Positions 46,147-55,635 of a stretch of 64,000 nt of DNA are shown here, piece after piece. This DNA is from Pseudobacteriovorax antillogorgiicola. Its GTDB lineage: Bacteria > Bdellovibrionota_B > Oligoflexia > Oligoflexales > Oligoflexaceae. The notes under the pieces are model-generated. The model did no database searches, was not told where the DNA came from, and saw only the letters and a program-made list of their open reading frames with translations. Both the position numbers and the translations under genes were made by a program. The stretch is taken from positions 1 to 64,000 of the forward strand of contig NZ_FWZT01000031.1 of the NCBI RefSeq assembly GCF_900177345.1. The letters are read 5' to 3'. Position 1 is the stretch's first letter. Each line of letters opens with the position of its first letter.

Positions 46147-46977
46147 ATGATCAAAATCTTCGGTTACACAGACTTCAGAAAGTTCCTCAAAGATTACTAC
46201 GATCAAAGAAAGTCTGAAGGTCAGGGCTTCAGCTATCGGCGATTTTCGAAACAATGTGATTTCAACTCGCCAAACTTTTTGAAGCTTGTGATGGAAGGCA
46301 AGCGGAACCTAAGTATCGACTCCATTGAAAAAATCGTAACGTCTTTGAATCTTTCCCCCAACGAAGGTAATTACTTTCGAGTTCTAGTGAAGCTCAACCA
46401 AGAATCAAAGCATCAGATCAAGGCCATTTACTTCGACGAGCTAAAAAGGCTTACGCCTTACGCGCAGAAGCGCAAGCTTGATGCAGAATCCGTCGAATAC
46501 CTCTCTCACTGGCTCTACCCCGTCCTGCGCGAGATGGCGAGGCAAAAAGACTTCCGTGATGATCCCTATTGGATAGCCCGTCGATTGACGGGTCGAACAT
46601 CGGTTAAAAATATTGGCAAAGCGCTCCAGTTTCTCAAAGAGAATGGCTTTATTGTCAAGCAGAACAACCATTGCTTCACGGCTCCAGATATCATTGTACT
46701 ATCTAGCGACGAGGTCCGTAGTCTAGCGATTCGTCAATACCATCGCACTATTCTTTGTCAAGCACAGGAAGCCCTCGATGATATATCAGTCTCTGAAAGG
46801 GAGTTCGGCGCTTTGATTTTATCCCTTTCTGATGACAAAGTTGGCGAACTGAAGCAGAAACTCAAAGCGTTTCGAAAAGAGGTTCACGAATGGGCGTTGC
46901 ATCATCAAGATATAGAAGAACATAAGGAGCAGGTTGTCCAACTCAATTTCCAGATGTTTCCACAAAGCAAAAGGTGA
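46147..46977 (+). CDS. TIGR02147/DUF4423 family putative transcriptional regulator
   Basis: 276 aa, a paralogue of the protein at 1945-2811. The N-terminus has the HTH-like segment YTDFRKFLKDYYDQRKSEG and FSYRRFSKQCDFNSPNFLKL, then LVMEGKRNLSIDSIEKIVTSL. It ends VVQLNFQMFPQSKR, the same pattern as the partner's VQLNMQLFPNT. A likely DNA-binding regulator of unknown signal. The 3' end is tightly coupled to a gene encoding a second CGTxxGN exported protein. Confidence 0.85.
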   Translation: MIKIFGYTDFRKFLKDYYDQRKSEGQGFSYRRFSKQCDFNSPNFLKLVMEGKRNLSIDSIEKIVTSLNLSPNEGNYFRVLVKLNQESKHQIKAIYFDELKRLTPYAQKRKLDAESVEYLSHWLYPVLREMARQKDFRDDPYWIARRLTGRTSVKNIGKALQFLKENGFIVKQNNHCFTAPDIIVLSSDEVRSLAIRQYHRTILCQAQEALDDISVSEREFGALILSLSDDKVGELKQKLKAFRKEVHEWALHHQDIEEHKEQVVQLNFQMFPQSKR

Positions 46978-46982
46978 AACCA

Positions 46983-47546
46983 ATGAAACGTAAGAATAAA
47001 TTAATGCTTTTGGCAACCATTACCTGCAGCCAATATTACCTAGGCTGCGGTACTGAAATAGGCAACGGGATCGTCTACGATGAAACTGAAAAAAATCAAC
47101 ATCCAAATGCCCCAAGTGATGGCGACTCATCCCTGAACCCAGAATCGCCGATGGATCAGGAAGCAGCTTCAATTCTAATTTTGAAGCTTGCCAACAGCTG
47201 TGGAACACCGATAGCTCAGGGCGCAATAGGAAGTTATGAATCCCACAGCGAAAGCTTTAACATAAGCAAGCTAGAGGATGGGAAATTACTGATTAAGGTG
47301 CAGAATCAAAGCGAGATTGTTGCTATTAATGAAGATACCGAAAGTTTCTATGACATCACTTGGCAAAATACTTCAGATCAGCCTAGTTATCAGTGTCAGC
47401 AAGAGGATGACTTCTCAATCACAAACCCATCATTTCGAGTAAACTCAGTTGATTCGGGGTCATTTTTAATCTCTTGGTCGATCGCTGATGATGGGACACC
47501 GAATTCCATTCGTATCGATGGACTCACCTTCCAGAAGAAACCCTAA
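46983..47546 (+). CDS. Exported CGTxxGN-type protein, partner of the second TIGR02147 gene
   Basis: 187 aa. ATG at 46983, 5 bp after the regulator stop; AAAGG lies 7 bp upstream. A GTG at 46974 overlaps the stop and is the alternative. The signal ends YYLGC, followed by GTEIGNG, the same CGTxxGN signature as the protein at 2822 (GTQTGNP). Lipidation is probable, although -3 is Tyr. The mature part is Ser/Asp/Asn-rich and beta-type with two or three further Cys. It shares no other clear sequence with the first partner. A bidirectional terminator follows. Confidence 0.75.
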   Translation: MKRKNKLMLLATITCSQYYLGCGTEIGNGIVYDETEKNQHPNAPSDGDSSLNPESPMDQEAASILILKLANSCGTPIAQGAIGSYESHSESFNISKLEDGKLLIKVQNQSEIVAINEDTESFYDITWQNTSDQPSYQCQQEDDFSITNPSFRVNSVDSGSFLISWSIADDGTPNSIRIDGLTFQKKP

Positions 47547-47547
47547 G

Positions 47548-47579
47548 AAAAAGGCGCTTGCACAAGCAGGCGCCTTTTT
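47548..47579. terminator. Bidirectional Rho-independent terminator
   Basis: AAAAAGGCGC (47548-47557) pairs with GCGCCTTTTT (47570-47579). It ends in T5 on both strands and lies between two convergent genes, serving both the second lipoprotein gene and the beta-propeller gene. Confidence 0.93.
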
Positions 47580-47587
47580 AGATGCCC

Positions 47588-49642
47588 CTACTCAACAAAG
47601 GATACTGTTTTTATCGGTGCCGCTAGATCGCTATTATGCACAGCCCTGATTCCAGAATTGCTTATTCCATAGATAAAGTCATCTGCAAACACAGATCGCC
47701 GAACTTGACTGCTATACCACCAGCCATAATTTTCATTGTACACTGCTAGATCCGACATAGAGATGGAACCTCTATTCGAAATACCCGCCTCGGTATCAAT
47801 GTTGAAGACTTTCAATTCGGAAGTCCAACTTCGATCGATATAGCCGCCTAACGGAATAGCCAGAAGCTTTCGACTAGCGAAATATGTGAAAGCATGATGA
47901 TCGTAGAGTGCTTCGCTCCAATTCCAGCCATTGCCATTATCGATGATGAACTTGTGCTTTTCTTTTGGATTTGCAAAGTCACTCACATCGAAAATACTAA
48001 CCTTCAGCCCAGTAATCCGCCCCTCATTGGTAGCTTCGTTACCAACTGCGAGCAGGTGGCCCTCGTCTAAGGGATGCATGTAAGTGGAAAAGCCAGGTAT
48101 CTTTAATTCTCCAACAACTTTTGGTGCTGCAGGATCAGTTAGATCGAAGGTATATAGTGGGTCGACTTGACGAAATGTTACCACGTAGCCCTTATCGCCC
48201 ATGAATCGCGCACTATAAATTTTCTCACCTTCGGCCAGACCAACACTCTTACCCAGAACTTGCAACTTATTCTCTACCAGATTCATGGTAATCACACGAT
48301 TGATGGTATTCATCGGGCGCCACCACCAAATGTCATCGTCCTCATTGGTGTCTTCTGAAGATGGAATATTTTCCGTTACCGCGATCCTTAAAACGTCGTC
48401 TTTCTCATCCATAGAGAATTGGTTATTAATATATCCAGAGTAGCTTCCTGACCCCAGGTACTGGGTTGAACTTGGATTTTGTATATCAAATCGATGCACA
48501 AAGCTTAAGGTTTCCCAATTCGACAACCCCCGCCAAAACCAGCTGTAGGATTGCGTGATGTAGAGACTTTTTTCAGATGCATAGACATGATTGGAAGGCA
48601 CAGTAACCGCAGATTGGTCGACGGTAGATGTTGCAAGTTCGATGGTTGTGACTTTGGTCAGGCCAGTGTTGCGAATTCCCTCAGGAGAAAAAACTTTCTG
48701 ACAGCTTTCAGGAGTCTTGCCCAATACATCATTGGTCTCACCACCAGTATTCAAGATATCGCTTAGGGCTGCGGCTGCCACCGCTTTGCTATTAGCAGCT
48801 TTGGCAAGGTCGACTCGTTTGTCGAACTCACTCATACTGATCGGACCATTGCCCTCCCAAGTATCGATATAAGTCTGCAAGTTGTCGATTCTAAAGCCCC
48901 ATGAGTTTTGGATAAGGCGGATGCTACTACCGATTCGTCTCATAGACTGGTAGTTGCCATTGAATGCCCAGGATGCAAGTGCCACCGGACTTTCTGGATT
49001 ACTCACGTCATAACTGCTTATGAAGACCTTATCTCGATTGAAGGAGTATGGATAGAACTCATCATACACAGAGCCCACATATGGCTCAAAGTAGCTCACA
49101 ACAAGTTTTTGATCTTCAGTCAAGAAGAGGTTATTGACCCGACCAGGAAACTCCAAAGCGGGAAGTGCAATCATGTCAGCGGCTGGCCAAGACTTGACGA
49201 TCTGGACCTTATTGCCAGTAGCTGTAAAGATATGAGTACCGTTGGTTTTTACAATGTCTGGCTCATCGACACCTTCAACTTGGGTATTAGTTTTCGAAAA
49301 ATCTTGAGGTTCGCTGGCTTCTGTAGCCATGTCTGACGAGGCTTCTTCCGCCTGAGGAAGCTCTCGATTCCTGCGGGCAAGCCAATAGGCGTGATTGACC
49401 CTTTGCTGGGCAAAGCGCTCCTCTAAGTACCTAAGATACTGACCCTTTAAATGCCCTTCCAGGGAGTTGCATCCGTCGAACTGGGTGAGAGCCACCAGGG
49501 AGCTTTCATCTAAGGCATAATTACTCGCAAAACGCTGCTTACTAAGTTCGGATTCAGAACTGTCTTTACCACCGTCTGTACAGGCGACCCCCAGGGCTAA
49601 TGATAACCCACATAAAAGCGGCTTCGAATAGAATTTCATCAT
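47588..49642 (-). CDS. Lipoprotein with beta-propeller domain (PF09826-type)
   Basis: 684 aa; GAGGAGA lies 4 bp before the ATG. Lipoprotein signal ends GVAC (Cys21). A Glu/Ser-rich linker is followed by the conserved TQVEGVDEPDIVKTNG and IFTATGNKVQIVKSWPA of beta-propeller proteins of this type. The rest is a long chain of propeller blades (FLTEDQKLVVSYFE; YVVTFRQVDPLYTFDL; LDEGHLLAVGNEA). The protein is surface-anchored and may bind ligands or sense. It ends in a shared terminator and starts a single-gene unit. Confidence 0.88.
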   Translation of the reverse strand: MMKFYSKPLLCGLSLALGVACTDGGKDSSESELSKQRFASNYALDESSLVALTQFDGCNSLEGHLKGQYLRYLEERFAQQRVNHAYWLARRNRELPQAEEASSDMATEASEPQDFSKTNTQVEGVDEPDIVKTNGTHIFTATGNKVQIVKSWPAADMIALPALEFPGRVNNLFLTEDQKLVVSYFEPYVGSVYDEFYPYSFNRDKVFISSYDVSNPESPVALASWAFNGNYQSMRRIGSSIRLIQNSWGFRIDNLQTYIDTWEGNGPISMSEFDKRVDLAKAANSKAVAAAALSDILNTGGETNDVLGKTPESCQKVFSPEGIRNTGLTKVTTIELATSTVDQSAVTVPSNHVYASEKSLYITQSYSWFWRGLSNWETLSFVHRFDIQNPSSTQYLGSGSYSGYINNQFSMDEKDDVLRIAVTENIPSSEDTNEDDDIWWWRPMNTINRVITMNLVENKLQVLGKSVGLAEGEKIYSARFMGDKGYVVTFRQVDPLYTFDLTDPAAPKVVGELKIPGFSTYMHPLDEGHLLAVGNEATNEGRITGLKVSIFDVSDFANPKEKHKFIIDNGNGWNWSEALYDHHAFTYFASRKLLAIPLGGYIDRSWTSELKVFNIDTEAGISNRGSISMSDLAVYNENYGWWYSSQVRRSVFADDFIYGISNSGIRAVHNSDLAAPIKTVSFVE

Positions 49643-49895
49643 TTGGTCTCCTCTGATGGACTTTTCTAACCATTTGTCTTCATGCCGAAAATCTAGAACT
49701 TACCTTCAAAAGCTGCTCTTAGTATTCGGCTCTAAACCTGTTTCTATCAAGGCCTTAGACAATCAATCTGTATACTGATGTATTCAACTTGCGCTTTTGC
49801 GAGCGAACTGGTGTCCATGGAACGGTTACAGAGGCTAGAGAAGACTTTTGCCTCGAAGAGCCCAAGGCCAAACGGCCTCGGACAATCTCCCTGAT

Positions 49896-50855
49896 CTAAT
49901 ATTGTTTGCGAGATTTGGGGTGGGCAAAGTGAAGGCGATGATCACAACTGGAGCTGACTGCCGAGTCGTCAAAGCGGATATAGCCAATCTTCTGCCACTT
50001 CTTCTTCCCAAGGCGTTTACCATCACTAGCGACTTCGATATCCATGATGAGTCCACCTGGATAGTTGCCAATGTTCAATTCGTCTCGGAAGTCACCAGCA
50101 TCGATTCTTGGCATCGTCTCGTTGCCAACGACTCTCATCCAAATGGGGCTCTTGGACTCTTGGCCTTCAGCCAAACCCAATTCACCGATAGGATAAAGCT
50201 CACGAATCAGTGCTGTAAGAATGTTGCTATCGTCAGCCTCGGCAAAGGCTAACCCGGCAGTCGCGCCAACCAAACCATTGAGGAACGCGGTGAGAGATGG
50301 GGAGATTTTAATAATGTCGTTGGTATTTTCTGCATCTAAAAAGTACCGACCGCGCTTACCACCAAGATCTTCGATAGTAAAAAAGTTCGCTGTTTTAAGA
50401 CGCTCTAGATGTCCTTCATCTGTCGTAGGATAAATCTTTCCCGCTAGGCCAAATGCTCGATTGGTTCCCGTCTTCGTATTGGAAAGTGCCGTCGAAGCAC
50501 GGGCAATAATGAGACCTTCGCTGCCCTTTGCGAAATAGCCAGTGTAATCAGTTTCTGCGGTGATATTCCAAGTTCCTTTCAGGCAGACTCCGTTAGGATG
50601 AAGAAGCTTGTTGAAATAAGGCAGAACATCGGACTGGTTATCAATGGTTCGCTCGGAGCTCTCCAGAAGAAGATTTCGGAAGCCATCGAAAAGGCTTTTG
50701 AACGTAACCTGATACTGAGGTAATCCGTCATAAGGATCAGATGTCACCTGCTCCCAAACATCCTGAAACCTAGATCCTTGATAAGCCTCTTGGGCCAATC
50801 CAGTTCCTGATGTCAAGGCGAGCCCGAGCCCTAATCCCATCAAACGTAAACGCAT
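49896..50855 (-). CDS. Secreted protein with catalase-fold-like motifs
   Basis: 319 aa from the ATG at 50855, which has AAGGAGA 5 bp upstream. Signal peptide (SGTGLAQEA cleavage). The mature protein has LHPNGVCLKGTWNIT, DYTGYFAKGSEGLIIARAST and RAFGLAGKIYPT in a row. These resemble the heme-pocket region of catalase (HPRG..., GYF, RFS, RGLALKV). The heme-ligating Tyr and distal His are not obvious, so catalase activity is doubtful. Alternatively a lipid- or heme-binding relative. Confidence 0.5.
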   Translation of the reverse strand: MRLRLMGLGLGLALTSGTGLAQEAYQGSRFQDVWEQVTSDPYDGLPQYQVTFKSLFDGFRNLLLESSERTIDNQSDVLPYFNKLLHPNGVCLKGTWNITAETDYTGYFAKGSEGLIIARASTALSNTKTGTNRAFGLAGKIYPTTDEGHLERLKTANFFTIEDLGGKRGRYFLDAENTNDIIKISPSLTAFLNGLVGATAGLAFAEADDSNILTALIRELYPIGELGLAEGQESKSPIWMRVVGNETMPRIDAGDFRDELNIGNYPGGLIMDIEVASDGKRLGKKKWQKIGYIRFDDSAVSSSCDHRLHFAHPKSRKQY

Positions 50856-51017
50856 TTTAGTCTCCTTCATCATGGGTGAGATGTCGATTGCAAAATTTAA
50901 TTGCACACAACTTTAGCTCGGTTATAAGGGAGACGGATTCCATTTGCATCATGATTTCTTGATGTGCCACAGCCGGTGGCTCCAGCTATCTAAATCAATA
51001 TAGTTGTAAATATTCAT

Positions 51018-51035
51018 GCCAGATGGACATCTGGC
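51018..51035 (-). terminator. Hairpin after the RND pump gene
   Basis: GCCAGATG/CATCTGGC, a perfect 8-bp stem with a 2-nt loop (4 nt in practice), lies 18 bp after the pump gene stop on the minus strand. ATGAATATTT follows, a weak U tract. It is a plausible terminator of the TolC/RND operon. Confidence 0.4.
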
Positions 51036-51052
51036 GCATTTGAATCCGTTTT

Positions 51053-54000
51053 TCAAGAACGGCTTGGAGATTCAGAAGCACTCACTTCTTGAGTATGTTC
51101 TTGCTGTGATTCGCCTTTCCATTGTTTCTGGAATAATCCACCGAGCCACCGGAAACCCGCAAGGATATCATGCCTCATCTCCATGACGATCGGAATCACA
51201 AACAATGTCGCTATGGTCGACGCAAGTAGACCCCAGCCCATAGAAAAGGCAATTGGCTTCGTGTATCCAGACTCACCTCCCCAGCCATAGGCCATAGGGA
51301 AGACTCCACCTAGCGTTGTGATCGTCGTCAGCATAATCGCCCGTAAGCGACTAACTGCTCCTTCAATCACTTTGTCTCGCTGCGCAGCACGCTCCTTCAC
51401 TCCTTCCATCAACCGATTGACTGAGTAGACCATAATGATAGAATCATTCACTGCCACACCAGCAACACCCAGAAGCCCGACCATACCAATCAGTGTAAGA
51501 TCAAGTTGGTGAAGGTAAAAGGCCCAAACCGCACCGAGGAATCCAAGTGGAATTGGCAAAACCACAAGAACTGATTGACTGATAGAGCCGAGGGTCAGAG
51601 CAAGGATTAATAAAATAGCGGTAAGTGATAACCCAATAACCTTTATGATCCAGCCTTGGGCTTCTTCTTGGCTCTTATCAGCACTCTCGACGCTTAGAGT
51701 GTAGTCTGGAAACTGTTCGGACGTCTTGTTCAAGGCAGCAGCGACAGCCTCTTTGAACTTCAGAAGATCCGTCTGCTCTTTATCATAGCGAACATCAACT
51801 TCAAAGATTCTCTTACCATCACGGTGAGCAATAAAAGTCTGAGCTTTTACCCGTTTCCATGAGCCAATATAAGACACAGGGATATCGGTTTTCTGAGGAG
51901 TTTGCACGGTTAACTTTTGCAGGTCTTCGTAGTCAAAATCTTCCTTGCGATTGATCTCGCTGTAAATCTTCACCTGCTTGCCATTAAAGCGAGTGTAACC
52001 CAACTGCACAGGTGAAAAAACACCGGCTAGTTGGTTGGTGAGCTCCTGATTGCTAAGACCATACGACTCCATCTTCTTGAAGTCTGGAACAAAAAACCAC
52101 GACTCTTGCAAGCGCTCGTCATCAAAGTAGGCCCCTAGCATTCCGGGGATTCCATCAAGATCTTGCTTTAGGGCTGCCTCGATCTTATCGAAGCCGACTC
52201 GGTCCTTACCGCTCACATAAACCGTAACCGTATCTTGCTTAATATCTTCCGAACTCGCAGTTCGGCTGACTAGCTCCAATGAATCAAAGCGGTCGTCCTT
52301 CAGTTCAGGGAGACCTTTTTCAATGGCATCTTTCACCCTTGCTACGAGCGTCTTCTGATCTTCCTTCAAGTCGAAGACAAACATACTAAACTCGAAGTAA
52401 CGCATCCCAGTTTTTCTCGATCCACCGATGTATGCAGATCCTGGGCGGGTTACAACGTCCAGGTTGGCATTATCGCGCAAAGATACGAGAAAGCTTTCTA
52501 CCTCCTTGATCTGGCTGAGTGTGTCATCGATAGACTGACTCTCTTTAAGTGTGCCTACAACTTGCAGCCGTGTTGCTCCGATATTAAGATCAAAGTCTAA
52601 CTTCATGCGATCCTTCAGAAAAGCGCCTGAACCAGCAAATATACCGAGACCAACAAAGAGCATTAGCCATCGCAATTTGAGAGTGACTTTTAATACGTTG
52701 CGATAGACCCGGGCGAAGTACTGAATGACTCCATCTCCCCAAGCCTTGGTATCCGTGACAAAGTGCTTCAAGTGATTGGGTAGGATAAAGAAACACTCAA
52801 ACCAACTTAGAGCCAATGCCGACATGATAATGATAGGGACAGAATAAAACCAGTCGCTGATATCGCCATCTACAAGTAGGATAGGGCTAAAAGCAACCAT
52901 TGTTGTCAGTATCGTTCCTGTGATCGGTGCCATCAATGAGAGAGCCGCATCGATTGCTGCGTCGCGAGGTTTTAAGCCTGCCTCAATGTTCTGGACATAC
53001 TTCTCTGCCACAATGATCGCATCGTCAACGAGTATACCCACGATAATAATCATCGCCATCACTGAAATCAGGTCGATATTCACACCAAAGTGGTCAATGC
53101 ATATCATGGTTCCTAGATAAGCAACAGGTAAGCCGATAGCTGTCATGATTGCTGGGCGAATCCCTACAAATATTGCTAAGAGAATCGTAACCAGCACAAA
53201 CCCCATGAGGGCATTGGAGGTTAGTACATCAAGTTGCTGCTGAATAAAATCGCCACTGTTAAAAGCTTCTTCTATATAGAGAGGCTCCGGTAATTCCTTC
53301 TCGAACTCTGCAACCGCCTCTCTGATTGCGGTACTAATAGTAATCGCATCATCTGAGGTATCCATAGCTGGCTGAACAAAAACTCCAGGCTTGCCATTAA
53401 ACGGGAAGACCCGGCTCAAATGATCTGGCCTAAACTTAATCTCCGCAACGTCCTTGATCAGAATCTCTTGTCCAAATCGATTGGACGATATGGTGACATT
53501 CTCTAGGGTTTCCAAGGTAAGAGGTGGACGCTGGATATCGACGATGATCGCACGACCATCTTTACGCACAGCGCCAAGGGGCGTGGGCTGAAGAAACGAT
53601 GCTAACTTACGACGCAAATCGGATATGGAGATGCCGTGGTATGAGAGCTTTGCCGGATCAATTTCAATATAAAGATCCTGCTGAGGCTCCCGAGAGTCGA
53701 CTCGCACCACCCCTTTCACCTGTCGCATTGTTTCCTTGAATGAATCGAGCCAGCGATGGTGCTCAGGATTGCTAACATCGAAGTTGAAGAATCCGTAACC
53801 CATCACATCGATGGTTTCAAGCTTCACTAAAGAAGCTTCCATTCTCTCGATATTACTCGGCAACTGGGATTGCATCGACTGCAAGCGGCTGCGAACAGCT
53901 TCAAGAGTTTCCTGGAGACTTTGCTTACCACGATAGAGTTCTAGATTAAAGCTAACGCTGCCCTTGCTGGAATAAGAATAAATTTCTTCCACAGCAGGCA

Positions 54001-54223
54001 TGCCGAGCAGAGATTCCTCGATGGGAAACGCGACCTCTTGCTCCATGGTTTGAGGAGACGCCCCCAATATAGATACTTCGATGCGAATCTTATGCATGGG
54101 TACCTTGGGAGCCAGGTTCCGGGTTAAGCTCATCATCATGAAGATGCCGGCTCCACAGATCGCGAGGCAAATCAAGTTTACAGCAAACGAGCGATCGATA
54201 AAGTAGGTAACAAGCTTTTTCAT
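51053..54223 (-). CDS. RND-family efflux pump inner-membrane protein
   Basis: 1056 aa from the ATG at 54223, whose ATGA overlaps the stop of the TolC-type gene; GAGGA lies 7 bp upstream. Twelve TM segments in two six-helix halves, with TM1 and TM7 flanking large periplasmic loops (about 40-330 and 560-880). TM4 has the proton-relay pair in VGILVDDAIIVAEKYV. The start is FIDRSFAVNLICLAICG. It resembles the AcrB/HME superfamily. There is no periplasmic adaptor gene in the operon, so the adaptor must come from elsewhere or be dispensable. Confidence 0.93.
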   Translation of the reverse strand: MKKLVTYFIDRSFAVNLICLAICGAGIFMMMSLTRNLAPKVPMHKIRIEVSILGASPQTMEQEVAFPIEESLLGMPAVEEIYSYSSKGSVSFNLELYRGKQSLQETLEAVRSRLQSMQSQLPSNIERMEASLVKLETIDVMGYGFFNFDVSNPEHHRWLDSFKETMRQVKGVVRVDSREPQQDLYIEIDPAKLSYHGISISDLRRKLASFLQPTPLGAVRKDGRAIIVDIQRPPLTLETLENVTISSNRFGQEILIKDVAEIKFRPDHLSRVFPFNGKPGVFVQPAMDTSDDAITISTAIREAVAEFEKELPEPLYIEEAFNSGDFIQQQLDVLTSNALMGFVLVTILLAIFVGIRPAIMTAIGLPVAYLGTMICIDHFGVNIDLISVMAMIIIVGILVDDAIIVAEKYVQNIEAGLKPRDAAIDAALSLMAPITGTILTTMVAFSPILLVDGDISDWFYSVPIIIMSALALSWFECFFILPNHLKHFVTDTKAWGDGVIQYFARVYRNVLKVTLKLRWLMLFVGLGIFAGSGAFLKDRMKLDFDLNIGATRLQVVGTLKESQSIDDTLSQIKEVESFLVSLRDNANLDVVTRPGSAYIGGSRKTGMRYFEFSMFVFDLKEDQKTLVARVKDAIEKGLPELKDDRFDSLELVSRTASSEDIKQDTVTVYVSGKDRVGFDKIEAALKQDLDGIPGMLGAYFDDERLQESWFFVPDFKKMESYGLSNQELTNQLAGVFSPVQLGYTRFNGKQVKIYSEINRKEDFDYEDLQKLTVQTPQKTDIPVSYIGSWKRVKAQTFIAHRDGKRIFEVDVRYDKEQTDLLKFKEAVAAALNKTSEQFPDYTLSVESADKSQEEAQGWIIKVIGLSLTAILLILALTLGSISQSVLVVLPIPLGFLGAVWAFYLHQLDLTLIGMVGLLGVAGVAVNDSIIMVYSVNRLMEGVKERAAQRDKVIEGAVSRLRAIMLTTITTLGGVFPMAYGWGGESGYTKPIAFSMGWGLLASTIATLFVIPIVMEMRHDILAGFRWLGGLFQKQWKGESQQEHTQEVSASESPSRS

Positions 54224-55635
54224 GATGGCGTCCTCATGGTCTGACAAAAGCTGGGGCTATTGTATGATAGGCGTCTTAACTCTAAAAGGCTCTTCATATA
54301 GTTGAGTTGTAGCTGTAGAAGTCCAATTCGTTGCTGGACAGCTGATTGCCGATCGCGAATGTAATCGGTCAACTCCATCTGCAAGGCCTTCGTCAATCTC
54401 CTAGACTCCGTTTGCTGCTGTTCGGAAACCTTAACTTTCTGTTCGGCAATATCTGCTTGGGTTCGATAGAATTTGGCCCCAGCCAGGGTTGTACGCCAGC
54501 TTTCCAGGAGTTTTTGCTCAGCATCGTTTATCTGTTCTTCAGCAAGCCTGTGATCGATGGCAGCCTGCCTTGTAGCTAGCTTCGCCGTTTTTGAGCTTAA
54601 AGGAAGAGTCAAGCTAAGGCCTAAGGTAACATAATCTTCATCTTCCGACGTGACCCCAGCCTTATAATCAATTTTCTCTTGCTTTTGCCGCCCCGCCGTC
54701 ATCGATAAAGTCCAATCGGATTGACTCTCCCAACGGGTGACGTTGAGTTTTTCTTTCGCTGCCTGTTCGTTATGCTTGAGGGAGGCTAGTAGAGGGCTCT
54801 TCTTTGGATCGAACTTAGTCCCTTCTAGTGACATCGCTAAGAGTTCGGTCTTGGGCTCATGGAGATTTTTGGGAAGCTCCTTAGACACTGCCGTTTCCAT
54901 GCGGATGAGGGATTGGCGAAAGCTATTCTCATGCTCTTCAAAGGCTGATTTCACAGCCAGAAAATCAAGCTTTGATCGCAGAAAGTCGATCTTCTTCACA
55001 TGCTTTTTTTCATAGAAGTCCGAAAAATATTGAAATAGCTCCTCGGCGTCGCGAACGTTCGAGCGATATAAAGAACTGATCTGTTGCAAGAAGTAGGTAT
55101 CGATAAAAAGTGCGGCTGCTGTGGTGCACTGATCAAGCTGTTCCTGATTAAGGCTTTGTTCCTGACTACTGAGCAGCAATTGGGCCTCTCGGGCTTTGCT
55201 ATCGTCAAGTCTCCCCAAAAAATTCTTACTTAGGTCCTGCTCAATACCAATTTCAAACTTAGAGCTAGGCTTGAAACGACTACCATCCGACGCTTCACTC
55301 TCTCCTCCAAGCCAGGTCGAAGTAACCGCAAAGCCACTGGTAAAGCTTCTGCTTGCAGATGCCTGTAAATTTACGGAAGTGATCTCATCGCTCCCCGCAG
55401 GAAATTCATAGTTGCGCCGCGATACCTGAGGCCCTATTCCAAAAACTGTTTCGTAAGGATCTTGAGCAGCATCTCGGTTCAGTTCTGCCACCTGGCGCTC
55501 AAGACTTTTGCTTTTTAGCTGACTGCTGTTCGCCAAGTAGTCAGAGACAAAGGATTCAAGCTGAAGCTTGGGTTGAGCACTCGTACCTGAACTAAGGAAC
55601 AAGAGCAAAAACAGGGATTTCTTAAGCTTAAACAA
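54220..55635 (-). CDS. TolC-type outer-membrane efflux protein
   Basis: 471 aa. TTG start at 55635 with GAGAGGG 8 bp upstream; this also gives a sound signal peptide (KKSLFLLLFLSSGTSAQ). The frame is open up to 55812, but that part lacks a Shine-Dalgarno and a signal. Two OEP repeats with long helical hairpins (EQSLNQEQLDQCTTAAALFI; EQQTESRRLTKALQMELTDY). It forms the outer-membrane channel of the pump encoded next, with which it overlaps by 4 bp. Confidence 0.87.
   Translation of the reverse strand: MFKLKKSLFLLLFLSSGTSAQPKLQLESFVSDYLANSSQLKSKSLERQVAELNRDAAQDPYETVFGIGPQVSRRNYEFPAGSDEITSVNLQASASRSFTSGFAVTSTWLGGESEASDGSRFKPSSKFEIGIEQDLSKNFLGRLDDSKAREAQLLLSSQEQSLNQEQLDQCTTAAALFIDTYFLQQISSLYRSNVRDAEELFQYFSDFYEKKHVKKIDFLRSKLDFLAVKSAFEEHENSFRQSLIRMETAVSKELPKNLHEPKTELLAMSLEGTKFDPKKSPLLASLKHNEQAAKEKLNVTRWESQSDWTLSMTAGRQKQEKIDYKAGVTSEDEDYVTLGLSLTLPLSSKTAKLATRQAAIDHRLAEEQINDAEQKLLESWRTTLAGAKFYRTQADIAEQKVKVSEQQQTESRRLTKALQMELTDYIRDRQSAVQQRIGLLQLQLNYMKSLLELRRLSYNSPSFCQTMRTPS

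Noticed and set aside
49848-50252. 134-aa plus-strand frame
   Set aside because: It is antisense to the catalase-like exported protein gene, which has a good start and signal peptide.
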